A DNA stretch of 64,000 nucleotides from CAZJYI01 sp964550025 (GCA_964550025.1 CAZJYI010000010.1:61865-125864); one strand, 5' to 3'. Numbered from the stretch's first letter, positions 42,281 to 52,568 are shown. Numbers and translations: made by a program. The notes: a model not told the origin generated them from the letters alone.

Positions 42281-45200
42281 CTATTCACAGAAGCACTGCA
42301 CCTTGCCGTCGACCGTGGCGACGTAGAGCTTGCCGTTTGCCGCGATCAGTCCGTCGAAAACCGGTGCGGCGCTCAGCGGGTACTCGGCCAGCTTCGCCCC
42401 GTCCTTGGCGGCCAGCGCGAACATGTTGCCGGTGTGCCCCAATGCCGCGGGCCCGCGGTGTTCCGAAGTGCCGCCTTCCAGCTTGTCGGGCGGCCCCGCC
42501 ACGAAGAGCGTTTCCCCGGCCAGGACCATCGCGCGGCACTGCAGGGGCAGGCGCTTCTCCCAGCGATAGGCGACCTTGCTGCCGGGGCCTCGCTTCTTCT
42601 TGCCGCCTTTGGCGGCAGGGCCCGCCGCCGGCTTGGGTTTGGCGGGTGTCTTGGATGCCGCGAAGAAACGGTAGTGTTCGCCCTTGTTCCACTGGCCGGC
42701 GTTGCCGCTCGGAAAGACGCTGCGGCCGAAGCCGTAGACGTCCTTGTCCGCGACGACAAGGATGCGGCCCGACGGCACCGTGCTGCCCACGCGGTGCCAG
42801 CCGCCCCAACCCGAACCGAAGGTCGGTCCGTACACCCAGTACGTCCGGTGCCACCAGGTGGAATCGAGAAAGCCGGCCGGGCTGAAGAGGTGCACATGTC
42901 CACCGGACTTCGGCGTCCCTTCTTTGTCGAACATGCGGTGCCGCATGAACAGGTTCTCACCGTCCGTCGAGAGGATGTCTGGAAGAGAGCCCTCGATGTC
43001 GAAGCCGCCGCCCTTGGGGTGCAGCCCCGTTTTCGGATTCCAGTCGTTGATGCAGGTCACACTGATCTGCTTACCCGTCGCGGCGTCCAGCCGGTAGATC
43101 CGGATGCCGCCCTCCATGTAGGAGGAGATCCCCGATGCGAAGACAACCGTACCGTCCTGCTCCAGCACGCTGCCGTGCACGGCATGAACGGACTCGAGCT
43201 GCCCGAAGGCCACGCACCGCCGTTCCTCGGGACCGGCGCGGAAGCGCCAGACCAGCTTGCCGTCGCTGCTGCTCAAGGAGTAGACGTACCCGTCACGACT
43301 CCCGAACAGGACCCGTCCCCCCGCGATTGTTGGCGGCGAATCGATGCGCCCGCCGGTCGTATACGCCCAGTGGCGGCCGCCCGTAGAAGCGTCCAGCGCG
43401 TACAGCGTGTGGCTATCGACCCCGGCCACGTAGAGTTTGCCCCCCGCCGCGACGGGAGCGCACAGGCTGCCGGACAGGTCTGTCTGCCAGGCCGGATTCA
43501 CGCCGGCGGGTACCGTGCACGACGCCACTCCGCTGCGGGCGTTGTCGTGGCGGAAGACGGGCCAATCCGATTGTGGGTCGCGGATTGCGGATTGCGGATT
43601 GGGAGCACCGTACGCCGGGCCTTTCTCCAACCGTCCATCGTGCGACGCGGGTGCATCTCCGCGTTGTGCCGCCAGGGCGTTGAATCCGCTCAGCTTCGCT
43701 TTCGGGTAGCAAGCGCACGAATGCTGCGGCGCGTAGACCAGGCCGTTCGCCGGCATCACGCCGAACTGGCAGGCCCCGCGAACCCAATTGTGCGGCACGG
43801 TGCTGCCGTCTTTGACGCTCACGTACTCGATGCCCGCGCGTCCCGCCAGTATGTATCGCGGCGTCGCCCGGTTTCGGTAGCAGCGGTGATGCGGCATGCC
43901 GACCTGCCGGTTGGGATCCGCCGGGAAGGTCCGCTTGACCTCGCCGGTCCGCACGTCGCGGATTTCCGTGTAGCCGGGGTCGCGAGTTGTGCGGAGCCTG
44001 CCCGACCAGACCTCGCCGTTGATCACGAACACGTCCGGCGGTGCGTTGTAGATCTGATCGCACGGGGCGCTCCACAGCTTCTTCCCGTTCTTCAGGGAGT
44101 ACGCGGCCAGCTCGCCGGGCGTACCGCCGCCGCCGATGCTGACAATCCAACTGACTTCTTCTCCGGGGGCCTTGGGCGCCCGGCGGTCGGCGCTGAGGAC
44201 GATGTCTTCGTGGATGACGACGGTGGGTGACGACCAGGCCTTGCGCTTGGTTTCGAGCGGGCACGGAATCGACCACTGCTCATGGCCGGTCTTCGCGTCA
44301 AGGCAGATGAACGCCTTTGGGTTGTGGAACACGAGCCGGTTGCCGGAGACCGCAAGCGTCAGCGGCATCAGTTCGCCGGTTTCCGGACCGGACTTCTCCC
44401 AGAGCTTCTCCCCGTCCGCCGCACTCAGCACGATGAGGCCCTTCTTGCGCACCGGCGGGCTCGGCTTCCCTTCCTTCATGGCCTTCGCCGCTTCCTCGCG
44501 GTCGACGTGGCCCTTCACGACATAGAGGGCGCCGTCGGCCAGCAGGATTTCCGATGCGCCTTCCGTTCCGGCATAGGTCTGCAGGACCTCCCCGGTTGCG
44601 GCGTCCAGCTCGCAGACCGGCTGCGTGTAGCCGAGAGTTACGTACACGCGCTGATCGACGGCGACCAGGCGTCGCGGCAGGTGCGCCGGTCCCGAGCGGA
44701 AGCCGCGCAACTGGGTTTCCCACAGCGCGATGGGTTTCTTCCAGAGCAACACGCCGTTGAAGGCGTCGCGCGCCACGAGAAACCACTTCGACGGGAGCGT
44801 CACCGACTCCGTTGGACCCTCGTCGATAATCGTGAAGACGCGCCCGCCCGATGAGACGACGGCGCTGACGGTTGCCAGATGCTCATGGCTGCGGGCAAAG
44901 CGTGGCCCCGCGACCCACTGCATGTGGCGGGGTTTGCCCACCGCCATGTCGTGCGCAACGGCGTTGTTGTCCGGGCGGCCGAGGTAGTGAGTCCATTCAT
45001 CGGTCTCGCTCGGTACCGGTTTACGGAACGCTTTCCAGCCTGTGTCGAGTGTCCCGTCTTCGCTGGATGGCTCCGCCGCGGCAGGCGAGTGTCGGGTGGC
45101 GAGTGGCGGGAGCTTCGGTGATGGGAACTCGGCTTTCGCGGACACTATCAGAATGCCGCGTGGCGCCAGCACTCTCTCGATCTCTTTTCCCGACACCCGA

Positions 45201-45556
45201 CACCCCGCACCCGACACTATCACCAGGTTCACCAGGTTGTCCGTGTACGGCAGTCGTTCTCCCCGCCGCTGCTCGGCAGAAGCCTTGCCGCACACGTCCG
45301 CCTCGGTAATCCGTTCACGCGCCGCGGCAACGTTCTCCGCGTCCGTGTCGAGGCCGTGTGCCAGAAACGGGCCCCTCTTTCCGAGCGCCGCGATCAGTTC
45401 ACCCTTGCCGCATCCGAGATGAACCACCAGGCCGCCCTTGACACCGCTAGCCGTCAGAATCTCATCCGCGGATTCTCCGGCAGCGCCTGCCCCGACGATC
45501 AACGCAAAAACCAATGGGAGTGCACACAGCACCGTCGTACTTCTATTCTGCCTCAT
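42281..45556 (-). CDS. secreted PQQ-type propeller with methyltransferase-like N-terminus
   Basis: A 1091-residue exported protein with signal peptide STTVLCALPLVFALIVGAGA. Residues about 35-155 look like a class I methyltransferase (VVHLGCGKGELIAALGK, HGLDTD, RVLAPRGILIVSAK). The rest is a PQQ-binding-like beta-propeller of WD-type blades (CELDAATGEVLQTYAG, CLDAKTGHEQW, LYALDASTGGRHW). An SAM-dependent reaction outside the cytoplasm is unlikely, so the first domain may be structural. The longer reading starts with TTG; I chose the ATG at 45556, which has GAGGA upstream. Heptamer-period repeats interrupt it at 43567-43601, 45085-45112 and 45190-45217, giving insert-like stretches such as NPQSAIRDPQS. 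Confidence 0.8.
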   Translation of the reverse strand: MRQNRSTTVLCALPLVFALIVGAGAAGESADEILTASGVKGGLVVHLGCGKGELIAALGKRGPFLAHGLDTDAENVAAARERITEADVCGKASAEQRRGERLPYTDNLVNLVIVSGAGCRVSGKEIERVLAPRGILIVSAKAEFPSPKLPPLATRHSPAAAEPSSEDGTLDTGWKAFRKPVPSETDEWTHYLGRPDNNAVAHDMAVGKPRHMQWVAGPRFARSHEHLATVSAVVSSGGRVFTIIDEGPTESVTLPSKWFLVARDAFNGVLLWKKPIALWETQLRGFRSGPAHLPRRLVAVDQRVYVTLGYTQPVCELDAATGEVLQTYAGTEGASEILLADGALYVVKGHVDREEAAKAMKEGKPSPPVRKKGLIVLSAADGEKLWEKSGPETGELMPLTLAVSGNRLVFHNPKAFICLDAKTGHEQWSIPCPLETKRKAWSSPTVVIHEDIVLSADRRAPKAPGEEVSWIVSIGGGGTPGELAAYSLKNGKKLWSAPCDQIYNAPPDVFVINGEVWSGRLRTTRDPGYTEIRDVRTGEVKRTFPADPNRQVGMPHHRCYRNRATPRYILAGRAGIEYVSVKDGSTVPHNWVRGACQFGVMPANGLVYAPQHSCACYPKAKLSGFNALAAQRGDAPASHDGRLEKGPAYGAPNPQSAIRDPQSDWPVFRHDNARSGVASCTVPAGVNPAWQTDLSGSLCAPVAAGGKLYVAGVDSHTLYALDASTGGRHWAYTTGGRIDSPPTIAGGRVLFGSRDGYVYSLSSSDGKLVWRFRAGPEERRCVAFGQLESVHAVHGSVLEQDGTVVFASGISSYMEGGIRIYRLDAATGKQISVTCINDWNPKTGLHPKGGGFDIEGSLPDILSTDGENLFMRHRMFDKEGTPKSGGHVHLFSPAGFLDSTWWHRTYWVYGPTFGSGWGGWHRVGSTVPSGRILVVADKDVYGFGRSVFPSGNAGQWNKGEHYRFFAASKTPAKPKPAAGPAAKGGKKKRGPGSKVAYRWEKRLPLQCRAMVLAGETLFVAGPPDKLEGGTSEHRGPAALGHTGNMFALAAKDGAKLAEYPLSAAPVFDGLIAANGKLYVATVDGKVQCFCE
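43567..43601. repeat. heptamer repeats inside propeller gene
   Basis: CCGATTG, TGGGTCG and then CGGATTG three times, period 7 bp, within the coding sequence. It codes for a short insert-like peptide between two propeller blades and keeps the frame. Confidence 0.8.
45085..45112. repeat. heptamer repeats inside propeller gene
   Basis: GCGAGTG, TCGGGTG, GCGAGTG, GCGGGAG, period 7 bp. It lies in the coding region just after the methyltransferase-like core and coincides with a Pro/Ala/Ser-rich stretch. Confidence 0.7.
45190..45217. repeat. heptamer repeats inside propeller gene
   Basis: CCGACAC, CCGACAC, CCCGCAC, CCGACAC, period 7 bp. It interrupts the methyltransferase-like domain (peptide SGAGCRVSG). 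Confidence 0.75.
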
Positions 45557-45720
45557 CTTCAATGTCCTCTTCTTATGCGGCTTCTGTACTACAAACCGCC
45601 ATCTTTCTGCTTTCTTGACACGATTTGCGGGGTCTACGGGATGGAAAGGGTCATCCTGTAGATCCCGTTGATCCAGTCCGGTATTCCCGTCTGATTGCGG
45701 CGACGCTGCGTTGTGCCCAT

Positions 45721-47325
45721 CTAGAGCGATGACAGGCGCCTGGCTTCCGCGTTGTTGGGATCGCGCTTCAACGCTTCCTGCGCCGCCTTCCTGGCGTCGT
45801 CCTTCTTGCCGCGGGCGGCGTAGGCCCGGGCCTTCAGCACGTACGGCTCCGGTGAATCAGGGTTGATGTCGCTGGCTCGGTTGGCGGCCAGGACGGCCTT
45901 CAGACCGGCGACATTCCCGCCGGTCCCGAGGGTCTCGCATTGGCGGGCGTACGCTTCCGCGAGGCCGCAGTATCCCTCGAACGAGTCCTCGTTCTGCTCC
46001 ACCATTGCTTCGAAGCGTTTGATGTCGGCATCCGGCTCTCCGGCACCGGCTTGCGTCGTGGCCGGTTGCATGGGGGGCTGAGTGGGAGTGACGGACACCG
46101 GTGGCGTTACGACGGCCGGTGGCGGCGGAGTTGGCGTACTTCCCCAGTCCGGCCCCATTCCGAGCGGCCGTGTTCCCACTCCCGCCACGGACCGCCCCGT
46201 GTTCCGCGGCGCGGTAACAAGCGGTTGAGTGGTCCGTGCCGTACTACGCGCACCCGGTCCGGTGTCGGACCGGCGGCTCACCGCGGGTGCCGCGCCAGGC
46301 CGCGCCACGAATCCCCATTGCCTGGATTTGAGAACGCGTGCCGCGCCGTTGCGGAAGGGGCCCGCCTTTTGGAAATCCGGGCGTATGACGATCTTGCCCT
46401 GGCGGTCGATGTATCCCCATTGCGTGCCGATCTTCACGGCGGCGTAGCCTTCCGAGAAACTGGCGGCTGCGTCGAAGGATGCCCGCACGCAGATCTTGCC
46501 GGCGCTGTTGATATAGCCCCACCGTCCGGATGTCTTGACCGGAGCCATGCCGTTGCCGAACTCTCCCGCGGATTCAAAGGCGGCCGGCATAATGGTCTTA
46601 CACGCCCTGTTGATATAGCCCCAGCGGCCCTGGCTGCTGACGGGCGCCAGGCCGGAACTGAAGCGGCCGATGCGGTTGTAGGTCGGCGGAAGTACGGGGC
46701 TGCCATCCTGTCTGATGACGCCCCACAGCCCGGCTGACTTCACGGCGGCCAGACCTTCGGAAAAATCCGTGGCGTCTTCGTACCCGGGCCGGACCACGAG
46801 CCTGCCCCGCCTGTCGATGTAGCCCCAGCGGTCTCCCGACCGAATGCGCGCCAGGTTGTCGCAGAAGGGCGCAAGGAAGTCATACTGCGGGTTGAGGATG
46901 ATCCTGCCCCGGGTGTCTATCATCCCCCACCGGCGACCGACCTGCACCGGGGCGTACCCGTCGCGGAACGCGTTGCCGCCCGCGAACTGCGGACGGATCA
47001 CGAACTGCCCGTTCCTGCCGATGTAGCCGATCTGACCGCCCTTCCTCACACGGGCCAGCCCACCGGAGAAGGCGTCGGCCTCGTCGAACGACGCGTTGAT
47101 GGCCATACGGCCCCGCTTGTCGACGTAGCCCCAGTATTGCCCCGTCCGGACGGGCGCCAGTTCCTCGGCAAAATCACCGGCGTCGTCATAGGCGCAATTG
47201 ACGACCATTCGGGGTGTCCCGAGACGCTGGCCCACCGCGACGTTGCCGCCGAGTATCAGCAGGCAGACGGCGGCTGCCATGCACACCCCGGTGATCCTGT
47301 AACGCACCCGCTCCATGCCGTTCAT
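45721..47325 (-). CDS. secreted WG-repeat protein with C-terminal TPR
   Basis: A 534-residue exported protein. After the signal peptide (GVCMAAAVCLLILGGNVAVG) come about eight WG repeats, with blades such as GYVDKRGRMAIN, GYIDRRGRLVVRP and GYINSAGKICVR. A Pro/Thr-rich linker (about 345-425) leads to a short TPR-like end (PYVLKARAYAARGKKDDARK). WG repeats usually form a binding surface. The ATG at 47325 follows GGGGGT; a TTG at 47349 would add a few residues. It is the last gene of the eight-gene signalling cluster, 24 bases after the lipoprotein gene, so it may be the outermost sensor or adaptor. Confidence 0.85.
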   Translation of the reverse strand: MNGMERVRYRITGVCMAAAVCLLILGGNVAVGQRLGTPRMVVNCAYDDAGDFAEELAPVRTGQYWGYVDKRGRMAINASFDEADAFSGGLARVRKGGQIGYIGRNGQFVIRPQFAGGNAFRDGYAPVQVGRRWGMIDTRGRIILNPQYDFLAPFCDNLARIRSGDRWGYIDRRGRLVVRPGYEDATDFSEGLAAVKSAGLWGVIRQDGSPVLPPTYNRIGRFSSGLAPVSSQGRWGYINRACKTIMPAAFESAGEFGNGMAPVKTSGRWGYINSAGKICVRASFDAAASFSEGYAAVKIGTQWGYIDRQGKIVIRPDFQKAGPFRNGAARVLKSRQWGFVARPGAAPAVSRRSDTGPGARSTARTTQPLVTAPRNTGRSVAGVGTRPLGMGPDWGSTPTPPPPAVVTPPVSVTPTQPPMQPATTQAGAGEPDADIKRFEAMVEQNEDSFEGYCGLAEAYARQCETLGTGGNVAGLKAVLAANRASDINPDSPEPYVLKARAYAARGKKDDARKAAQEALKRDPNNAEARRLSSL

Positions 47326-47349
47326 GGCTACCCCCTTGTCTTGTTCCAA

Positions 47350-49692
47350 CTACAGTTGCTTATCATCCTCCAGACAGGCACGCGCGCTCCTGACGGCCTC
47401 GCGCCAAACGTCTCCGAGAAGCTTGAGAAGCACCGGATCGTGCTGCTGCCACTTGTCCCCGATTCGCTGCGCGACGCGCCGTTGCATTTCAGCGCGGTTT
47501 TGCAGCCAGCTCGAACCGCCTGTCGGCGGGCCGGACTGGGCAACGGTCAGACGGTAGAGGTACTCGAGACAGCGCCCCCAGTATTCTGCTTCCTTGATGG
47601 CGTCGCGGCGGGACGGGTCGCGGCGTTCCTTCTTGTACACGGCGGGGGATTCGCTGTATGCCGTTGCCGCCAGCGTTCCGACGGGATAGGCCGCGAGGCC
47701 CGTGTAGAGCCTTGCGAGCACGTTGTTGGCGGCGTAGGCGCGCAGGGCGTCCTTGATGTCCGTGTCGGGTGACAGCCGTTCGAACTGCGGGGTCGGTATC
47801 GGGTCCGGTTTCGAGTCGGTGCTTACGTTGAGTACCGGTGGGGCGTACGAAGGCGTCAGTTCCTCCTGGGTGGCCTCGAGCTTGAGGGGGACCTGTTTGT
47901 ACTTCCCCGCGGAGTCGCGCACCGGGAGGGACAGCGTGCCGGCCTCGGGGAAGCGTTTGTCGATCCCGATGGACTCCACCTTGCCGCCATGCGTGACCTT
48001 CGCATCGACGCGCGCCCGTGCCAGTACCTGGACCTTGCGCTGCACGCTTTGCCACAGCACCATGTCCTGGGAAAGCAGCGTTTCGAACGGGCCGTAACGG
48101 TCCCTGTCCGGATTGGGCACCTCCGACACTTCGCCCTTGCGCTTGAACATCTTGCGGTCGACCTCGGTCGCGTCCAGGCGCTGCACCGATATTTCGCTGA
48201 CGGAGCCCTCGACCAGGTAGTCGCCCTCTTTGCGCTCGCCCGGATCCGCGTCGGCGATCTCCACGGCCCAGACGTCGCGCGTGACCAGTCCCCGCGTATC
48301 GACGAACACCTCGCGGCATGCCTGCCGCAGCCGGTCGCTGAGCTTCTTACCCTCCGGCCCCTCGGCGATGAAATCCTCGATGATGAGTCGCCGCGTCATG
48401 ACCTGCTTGAGTCTGCGCTCCGCCTCGCGACGCGATTCCACGATCAGGGCCTCGGCCTGCGCCGTCTTGTCTTTCAGCGTGTAGCCGACCAGGCGCGCGT
48501 AATCCGCCATTTCCCCGCCCATGCGGTAGTAGACGAGGGCAATGCCGAATGCGTCTTCGACCATGCGGTCATCGCCCCTGTCGCGGAAGTACTGAATGGC
48601 AATCGGCAACTGTGCCACGTATGCGCTGTCGAGCGACCGTTTCAGCGTTGCCTGGACGTATTGCGGGCGCTTCATGATCTCCTGAATGCGTTCCGCGGTG
48701 TAGGTGTAGATCCGCCAGAATTGCCGTTCCTGACCGAGCAGCCAGAGCGTCTCGGCCCAACACTTGCCGCGCAGCGTATCCAGCTTGACCTCGAGCTGGC
48801 GGATGCTCTTTTCGAGGTCGTTCAGAACGGGGCGCAGGGCGACGGATGCCCGAAGCTGCGTGCGCTGTGCATTGATGACGCGCTGTGTGAGGTCCAGGGA
48901 GTCGGTCACGGTTTTGACGTTTGCATGCGTAGACTGACCGGGCTTGTGGAACACCGCCTGCAATTGCGCGGCCTCGCTGAGCTGCGTCTCCTCGAGCTCG
49001 AACAGTGCCGCCAGCATTTGACTCTTATCCCGCAGCAGCATGGCGCCCTGCAGCGTCTTCTGCAGCGCCTCGTCCTCCGGGTGGATGTCGGCGGCGGCGC
49101 GGTAATTGGCGCAGGCCGTGCTGCTGGCCTCCGCCGCCTCGGTGTACTTGCCGGCCTTGGAAGCGAGCTCCGCCTTGGTGATGGCGGCTTCGGCCACGGT
49201 GAGAAGAGAAGCCTTCTTCTTCCTCAACTCGGTCAGCCGTTTGTCGACCCTGGTGATGGCCGCTTTCCATGGCGGGTGGTGTTGGACACCGTCGATCCTG
49301 GTCAGGCCGGGCTGCTGTTTCAGACTCTTGGCGAGCGCCTCGATGTCTGACGGTTTGACGTTCTCCTTCTCGAGCGCCTCAACGATCTCCTTTGCGTTGA
49401 GATCGATCGGTCTCTGCAACGCGGCCAGGAACTTCTCCAGGCTTCCGAGCGTCATCGTGTCGACCGTCTGTCCCCGATGCAGGATCTCGAACTGCTTGCG
49501 CGCGATTTCGGCGGCAAACGTATTACGGCTGTCCGGTTGTCCCAGGTGACCGGCAACAACGTACCCGGCGTTGGCGCTCGGGTTGCCCGCAAGGTAATTG
49601 GCAATCGGCGTGGCGCACCCCGATGTCAACAGCAGTGCAGCCGCCCCGGCGACCACCTGCAGGCCGGCTCGAATGACCTTGTCTGGTCTCAT
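47350..49692 (-). CDS. large helical lipoprotein
   Basis: A 780-residue lipoprotein with lipobox LLTSGC (Cys26). The body is mainly helical, with coiled-coil or TPR-like stretches at about 160-430 (AAITKAELASKAGKYTEAAE). A more beta-like part follows (VWAVEIADADPGER, GDYLVEGSVSEISVQRL) that recalls secretin- or LpoB/CsgG-like adaptor domains only loosely. Its ATG overlaps the stop of the upstream gene (ATGA), with GGAG 4 bases before it. It is probably an outer-membrane-anchored partner of the FGE-fold protein encoded just upstream. No firm family assignment. Confidence 0.7.
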   Translation of the reverse strand: MRPDKVIRAGLQVVAGAAALLLTSGCATPIANYLAGNPSANAGYVVAGHLGQPDSRNTFAAEIARKQFEILHRGQTVDTMTLGSLEKFLAALQRPIDLNAKEIVEALEKENVKPSDIEALAKSLKQQPGLTRIDGVQHHPPWKAAITRVDKRLTELRKKKASLLTVAEAAITKAELASKAGKYTEAAEASSTACANYRAAADIHPEDEALQKTLQGAMLLRDKSQMLAALFELEETQLSEAAQLQAVFHKPGQSTHANVKTVTDSLDLTQRVINAQRTQLRASVALRPVLNDLEKSIRQLEVKLDTLRGKCWAETLWLLGQERQFWRIYTYTAERIQEIMKRPQYVQATLKRSLDSAYVAQLPIAIQYFRDRGDDRMVEDAFGIALVYYRMGGEMADYARLVGYTLKDKTAQAEALIVESRREAERRLKQVMTRRLIIEDFIAEGPEGKKLSDRLRQACREVFVDTRGLVTRDVWAVEIADADPGERKEGDYLVEGSVSEISVQRLDATEVDRKMFKRKGEVSEVPNPDRDRYGPFETLLSQDMVLWQSVQRKVQVLARARVDAKVTHGGKVESIGIDKRFPEAGTLSLPVRDSAGKYKQVPLKLEATQEELTPSYAPPVLNVSTDSKPDPIPTPQFERLSPDTDIKDALRAYAANNVLARLYTGLAAYPVGTLAATAYSESPAVYKKERRDPSRRDAIKEAEYWGRCLEYLYRLTVAQSGPPTGGSSWLQNRAEMQRRVAQRIGDKWQQHDPVLLKLLGDVWREAVRSARACLEDDKQL

Positions 49693-52547
49693 GGTTCTCC
49701 ATCCTCCCTTTTCTTCGCCGTATCGGTGCGGTGCCCGTTCCGCAGGTCGTGGACGACGACCGGCAGAACGACCCGAAATCCGACAAAACTCTCACTCAAC
49801 GCCAGCTTCGAATACTCCTTGTGCCACCACGGCATGATACCCAGGGGACTCGAGTCCTTGCACTGTCCCCCGCACAGCATGAGCCGCAGGCCGGGCTTCC
49901 CGTCGGCCGCGTCGCCCGTGGCCAGTTCGGCCGTGTTGCCGCACATGTCGAACATGCCCAACGGGTAGGCGGACGCCTGCGCCTTGGTCGAGACCCGCGG
50001 CTCCTTGCCGCGCCGGTTGAACCACACGAGGCCGAAAGCCGCGTCCGGTACGCCAACGCGGCGCAGCTCCTGTAGCCGCCCCGACCTCATTTCGGTCCAC
50101 GATTGACGCCCCTGTGCCGGGAGCCAGTCAAACCCGTATCGTGAAGCATACTCCCATTCGTGGTGCGAAGGGAGTCGAAATCCCGTACCGTTTTGCGTGC
50201 GTTCCCATTCTCCCCCCTCCCTCTTGGCGCAAACCGGTTTGAAACCGTGCTTGTGGCTCAGCCAGTTGCAGAATCCGAGGGCGGTGTCGGCGTCGGCGCG
50301 CCAGTAGGGCAGTTTCGACGATTTGCCGCGATAGGCAACGGCGTCCATCTTCCCGTTGAAGTAGCGCTTCAGATCGCGCTGCCCGCGGAGCGTGGCGAGG
50401 GCCGCTTCGCGATAGCAGCGCAGGGCGCCGACGTCGGTCTCGATGGCGCCGATGTAGAACGGATGGTCCTGGCGGTAGGACGTCTCCCCCGCCTTCCCAA
50501 GCCGGGCGGCCCCGTCCGGCACGAGAACGAGATCGATCTGCCCGCTGAAACGACCGTGCTCCACTTCGAGCGACAGGCGGTGCGGGAGGGTCACGGCCTT
50601 GACCGGGCTGTTGGCGGCGCCGGCCGGCAGTCCCTCCAGGTACGCGTTGCGACTCCCGCCGACGCGGCAGCGGTATCCCGGCGTCTCCCGTTCGATGCCC
50701 AGAAGCGCGCTGTATTCGATTTCCCAGTGCGACGGCAACTCCTCCAACGGTTCCGCGTACAGCGGCCAGGCCGCGACCATGGCGCCACGCACGACGCCGA
50801 AATGCTCGCGCCGCCAGGCGTCCCGTCCCATTGCGCGCCAGAAAGTCTTGCGGCGTGCCGCGTCGGCGTCGCTTCGCAATGCCATGTCCCGCAGCTTCAG
50901 TTCGACTTGCCGGGCCCGGTTACGGACCTCCTCAAGGTAACTCCCCGGCGTGATGTCCGGAGCGATGGGCTGATCGATCAGAGCCGTCAACTCGGCTTCG
51001 CTCGTGTCCACGACCACGTTGGTCGTTGCGCTGATCTTCGCCAGCTCGCCGGCCTTGCCCACGGCTTCGCGCACCAACCGCAGGGCGTACGCGTAATCGT
51101 CCCGGGCTCTTTCAGGTTCGTCTCGATCGAGCGCCATTACCGCGCGTCCCAGTACCCCCGTGATATTGGCCAGGGCATCCGGCAAGAATCGGCTGACCTG
51201 GTCCTGCCGGTTCGTGGTCCACACATCCAGGACCTTCTCGCGTGCCGCCGTTGCCTCCGAGAGCAGGCGCGAGTGCTTCGCCTTGCCGATGGCCAGAACC
51301 GCCGATTCCCTTGCGCGGGCATATGCGAAGGCGCGGTCGACATCGTCAGCGGCGCCGGCGGCCAGGCGAGCGGCGGCCTCGATCTGGGCGGCGGCCTCGG
51401 ATTCCTGGCGTTGCACGAGCGCCGCGTTCTTCTCCGTCCAAACCTTGTCGAACGCCGTTTTGCGGGCCGCAAGCGCCGCGCGCATTCCGGCGATGGCCGT
51501 ATCGATGAGCTTCGCGGCGTTGGCCGTCTCCTTCGCCGAGAGCGTTTCCTGTTGCGTTGCGTTTGCCACGTTCTCGCGGACGTCGGCGGCGCGCTGCAGC
51601 GCCTCCTTCACGTGGACGGCCTTTGCCCGTCCGGAGGCCAGGGCGCGCACGTTGTTCTCGATTTCCTCGCGGGCGCCGTCGACCCGGTTCCAGAGGGCAA
51701 TGGCGGCCTGCCGTTTGAGGAGGTCGTCAGCCGTCTTCTGCTCGATCGCACTGAGCTCGTCGGCCTTTCTGATGGCCCGTTGCGCCAGCTCCAGCGCATA
51801 CCTGTATTCCTCACCCGCCAGCCCGAAGTCCTCCTTCTCCCCGGCATTGGACGCACGTTTGGCTGCCTGTTCCACGTGCTTCCAATCCTCCGCCCTGTAG
51901 CGTTCGACCTTGGCACTGGCGCTCTCCGTCCAGGTACGCGCCCACTCCTGTTCGAGCATGTCAACCTGCGCCTTGCGCTGTGCTTTCTGTGCCGCGGCAA
52001 TACCTTCGCGCGCCGAGACGATGGCCTGTTGCAGGGACTTGACGCACTCGGGTACGGGTGCGTCCGTCTCGGACGCGCGGTGCGCCGTCTCGACGGCCTT
52101 CCAGTGATCCGGCGCATGTTGTTGCACGAGCAACTGGTTCGGCTCGGTCCAGAGGGCGGTGAAGGTCTTGCGAAGCTGTTCGAGACGTTGTCCCGTGGCG
52201 CCGGCCTTGATGAATGCCAGGTCCCCTTTGCGCGGCGGGATGAAATAGGAAGAGCAGGAGGCTACGCATTCGCTGTCGCGCGCCTCGGCCACCTTGCCCT
52301 TTGCGATGAACAACTTGCGTTCCTTGCGCACGATGGCCAGTTTCCCGTTGACGGCCAGACCGTGCCGCTTTCCCCGGTCGATGATGCAGGTCTTCTTGGC
52401 CGCGTCGACCGCGATGACTTTGCCGACGATTTCGTACTGCTTCTCAAAATGCGTGACGATGTCCGTTTCGGCGCAGGCGGTCGACAGGAGAAGCAGGGAG
52501 ACGAGTCCCCGTCCTCGACCCAACCGGTTCTGTCCTGCACTCGTCAT
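49689..52547 (-). CDS. envelope protein: FlgT-C-like, long coiled coil, FGE-sulfatase fold
   Basis: A 952-residue exported protein. The signal ends LLLLSTAC, which could be a lipobox with a poor -3 residue. Residues about 40-115 resemble the small barrel seen in FlgT-like proteins (GKVIAVDAAKKTCIIDRGKR, GLAVNGKLAIV). A long Ala/Glu/Arg-rich helical region runs from about 115 to 600. The C-terminal ~260 residues have the FGE-sulfatase fold (YWRADADTALGFCNWLSHKH, FRLPSHHEWEYASRYG, MFDMCGNTAEL, FVGFRVV). Such domains in PVC proteins often bind rather than catalyse. GGAG precedes the ATG by 8 bases. It sits 21 bases after a kinase gene and overlaps the lipoprotein gene. Confidence 0.78.
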   Translation of the reverse strand: MTSAGQNRLGRGRGLVSLLLLSTACAETDIVTHFEKQYEIVGKVIAVDAAKKTCIIDRGKRHGLAVNGKLAIVRKERKLFIAKGKVAEARDSECVASCSSYFIPPRKGDLAFIKAGATGQRLEQLRKTFTALWTEPNQLLVQQHAPDHWKAVETAHRASETDAPVPECVKSLQQAIVSAREGIAAAQKAQRKAQVDMLEQEWARTWTESASAKVERYRAEDWKHVEQAAKRASNAGEKEDFGLAGEEYRYALELAQRAIRKADELSAIEQKTADDLLKRQAAIALWNRVDGAREEIENNVRALASGRAKAVHVKEALQRAADVRENVANATQQETLSAKETANAAKLIDTAIAGMRAALAARKTAFDKVWTEKNAALVQRQESEAAAQIEAAARLAAGAADDVDRAFAYARARESAVLAIGKAKHSRLLSEATAAREKVLDVWTTNRQDQVSRFLPDALANITGVLGRAVMALDRDEPERARDDYAYALRLVREAVGKAGELAKISATTNVVVDTSEAELTALIDQPIAPDITPGSYLEEVRNRARQVELKLRDMALRSDADAARRKTFWRAMGRDAWRREHFGVVRGAMVAAWPLYAEPLEELPSHWEIEYSALLGIERETPGYRCRVGGSRNAYLEGLPAGAANSPVKAVTLPHRLSLEVEHGRFSGQIDLVLVPDGAARLGKAGETSYRQDHPFYIGAIETDVGALRCYREAALATLRGQRDLKRYFNGKMDAVAYRGKSSKLPYWRADADTALGFCNWLSHKHGFKPVCAKREGGEWERTQNGTGFRLPSHHEWEYASRYGFDWLPAQGRQSWTEMRSGRLQELRRVGVPDAAFGLVWFNRRGKEPRVSTKAQASAYPLGMFDMCGNTAELATGDAADGKPGLRLMLCGGQCKDSSPLGIMPWWHKEYSKLALSESFVGFRVVLPVVVHDLRNGHRTDTAKKREDGEP

Positions 52548-52568
52548 TCCCGTTTCTCCACGCCTTCC

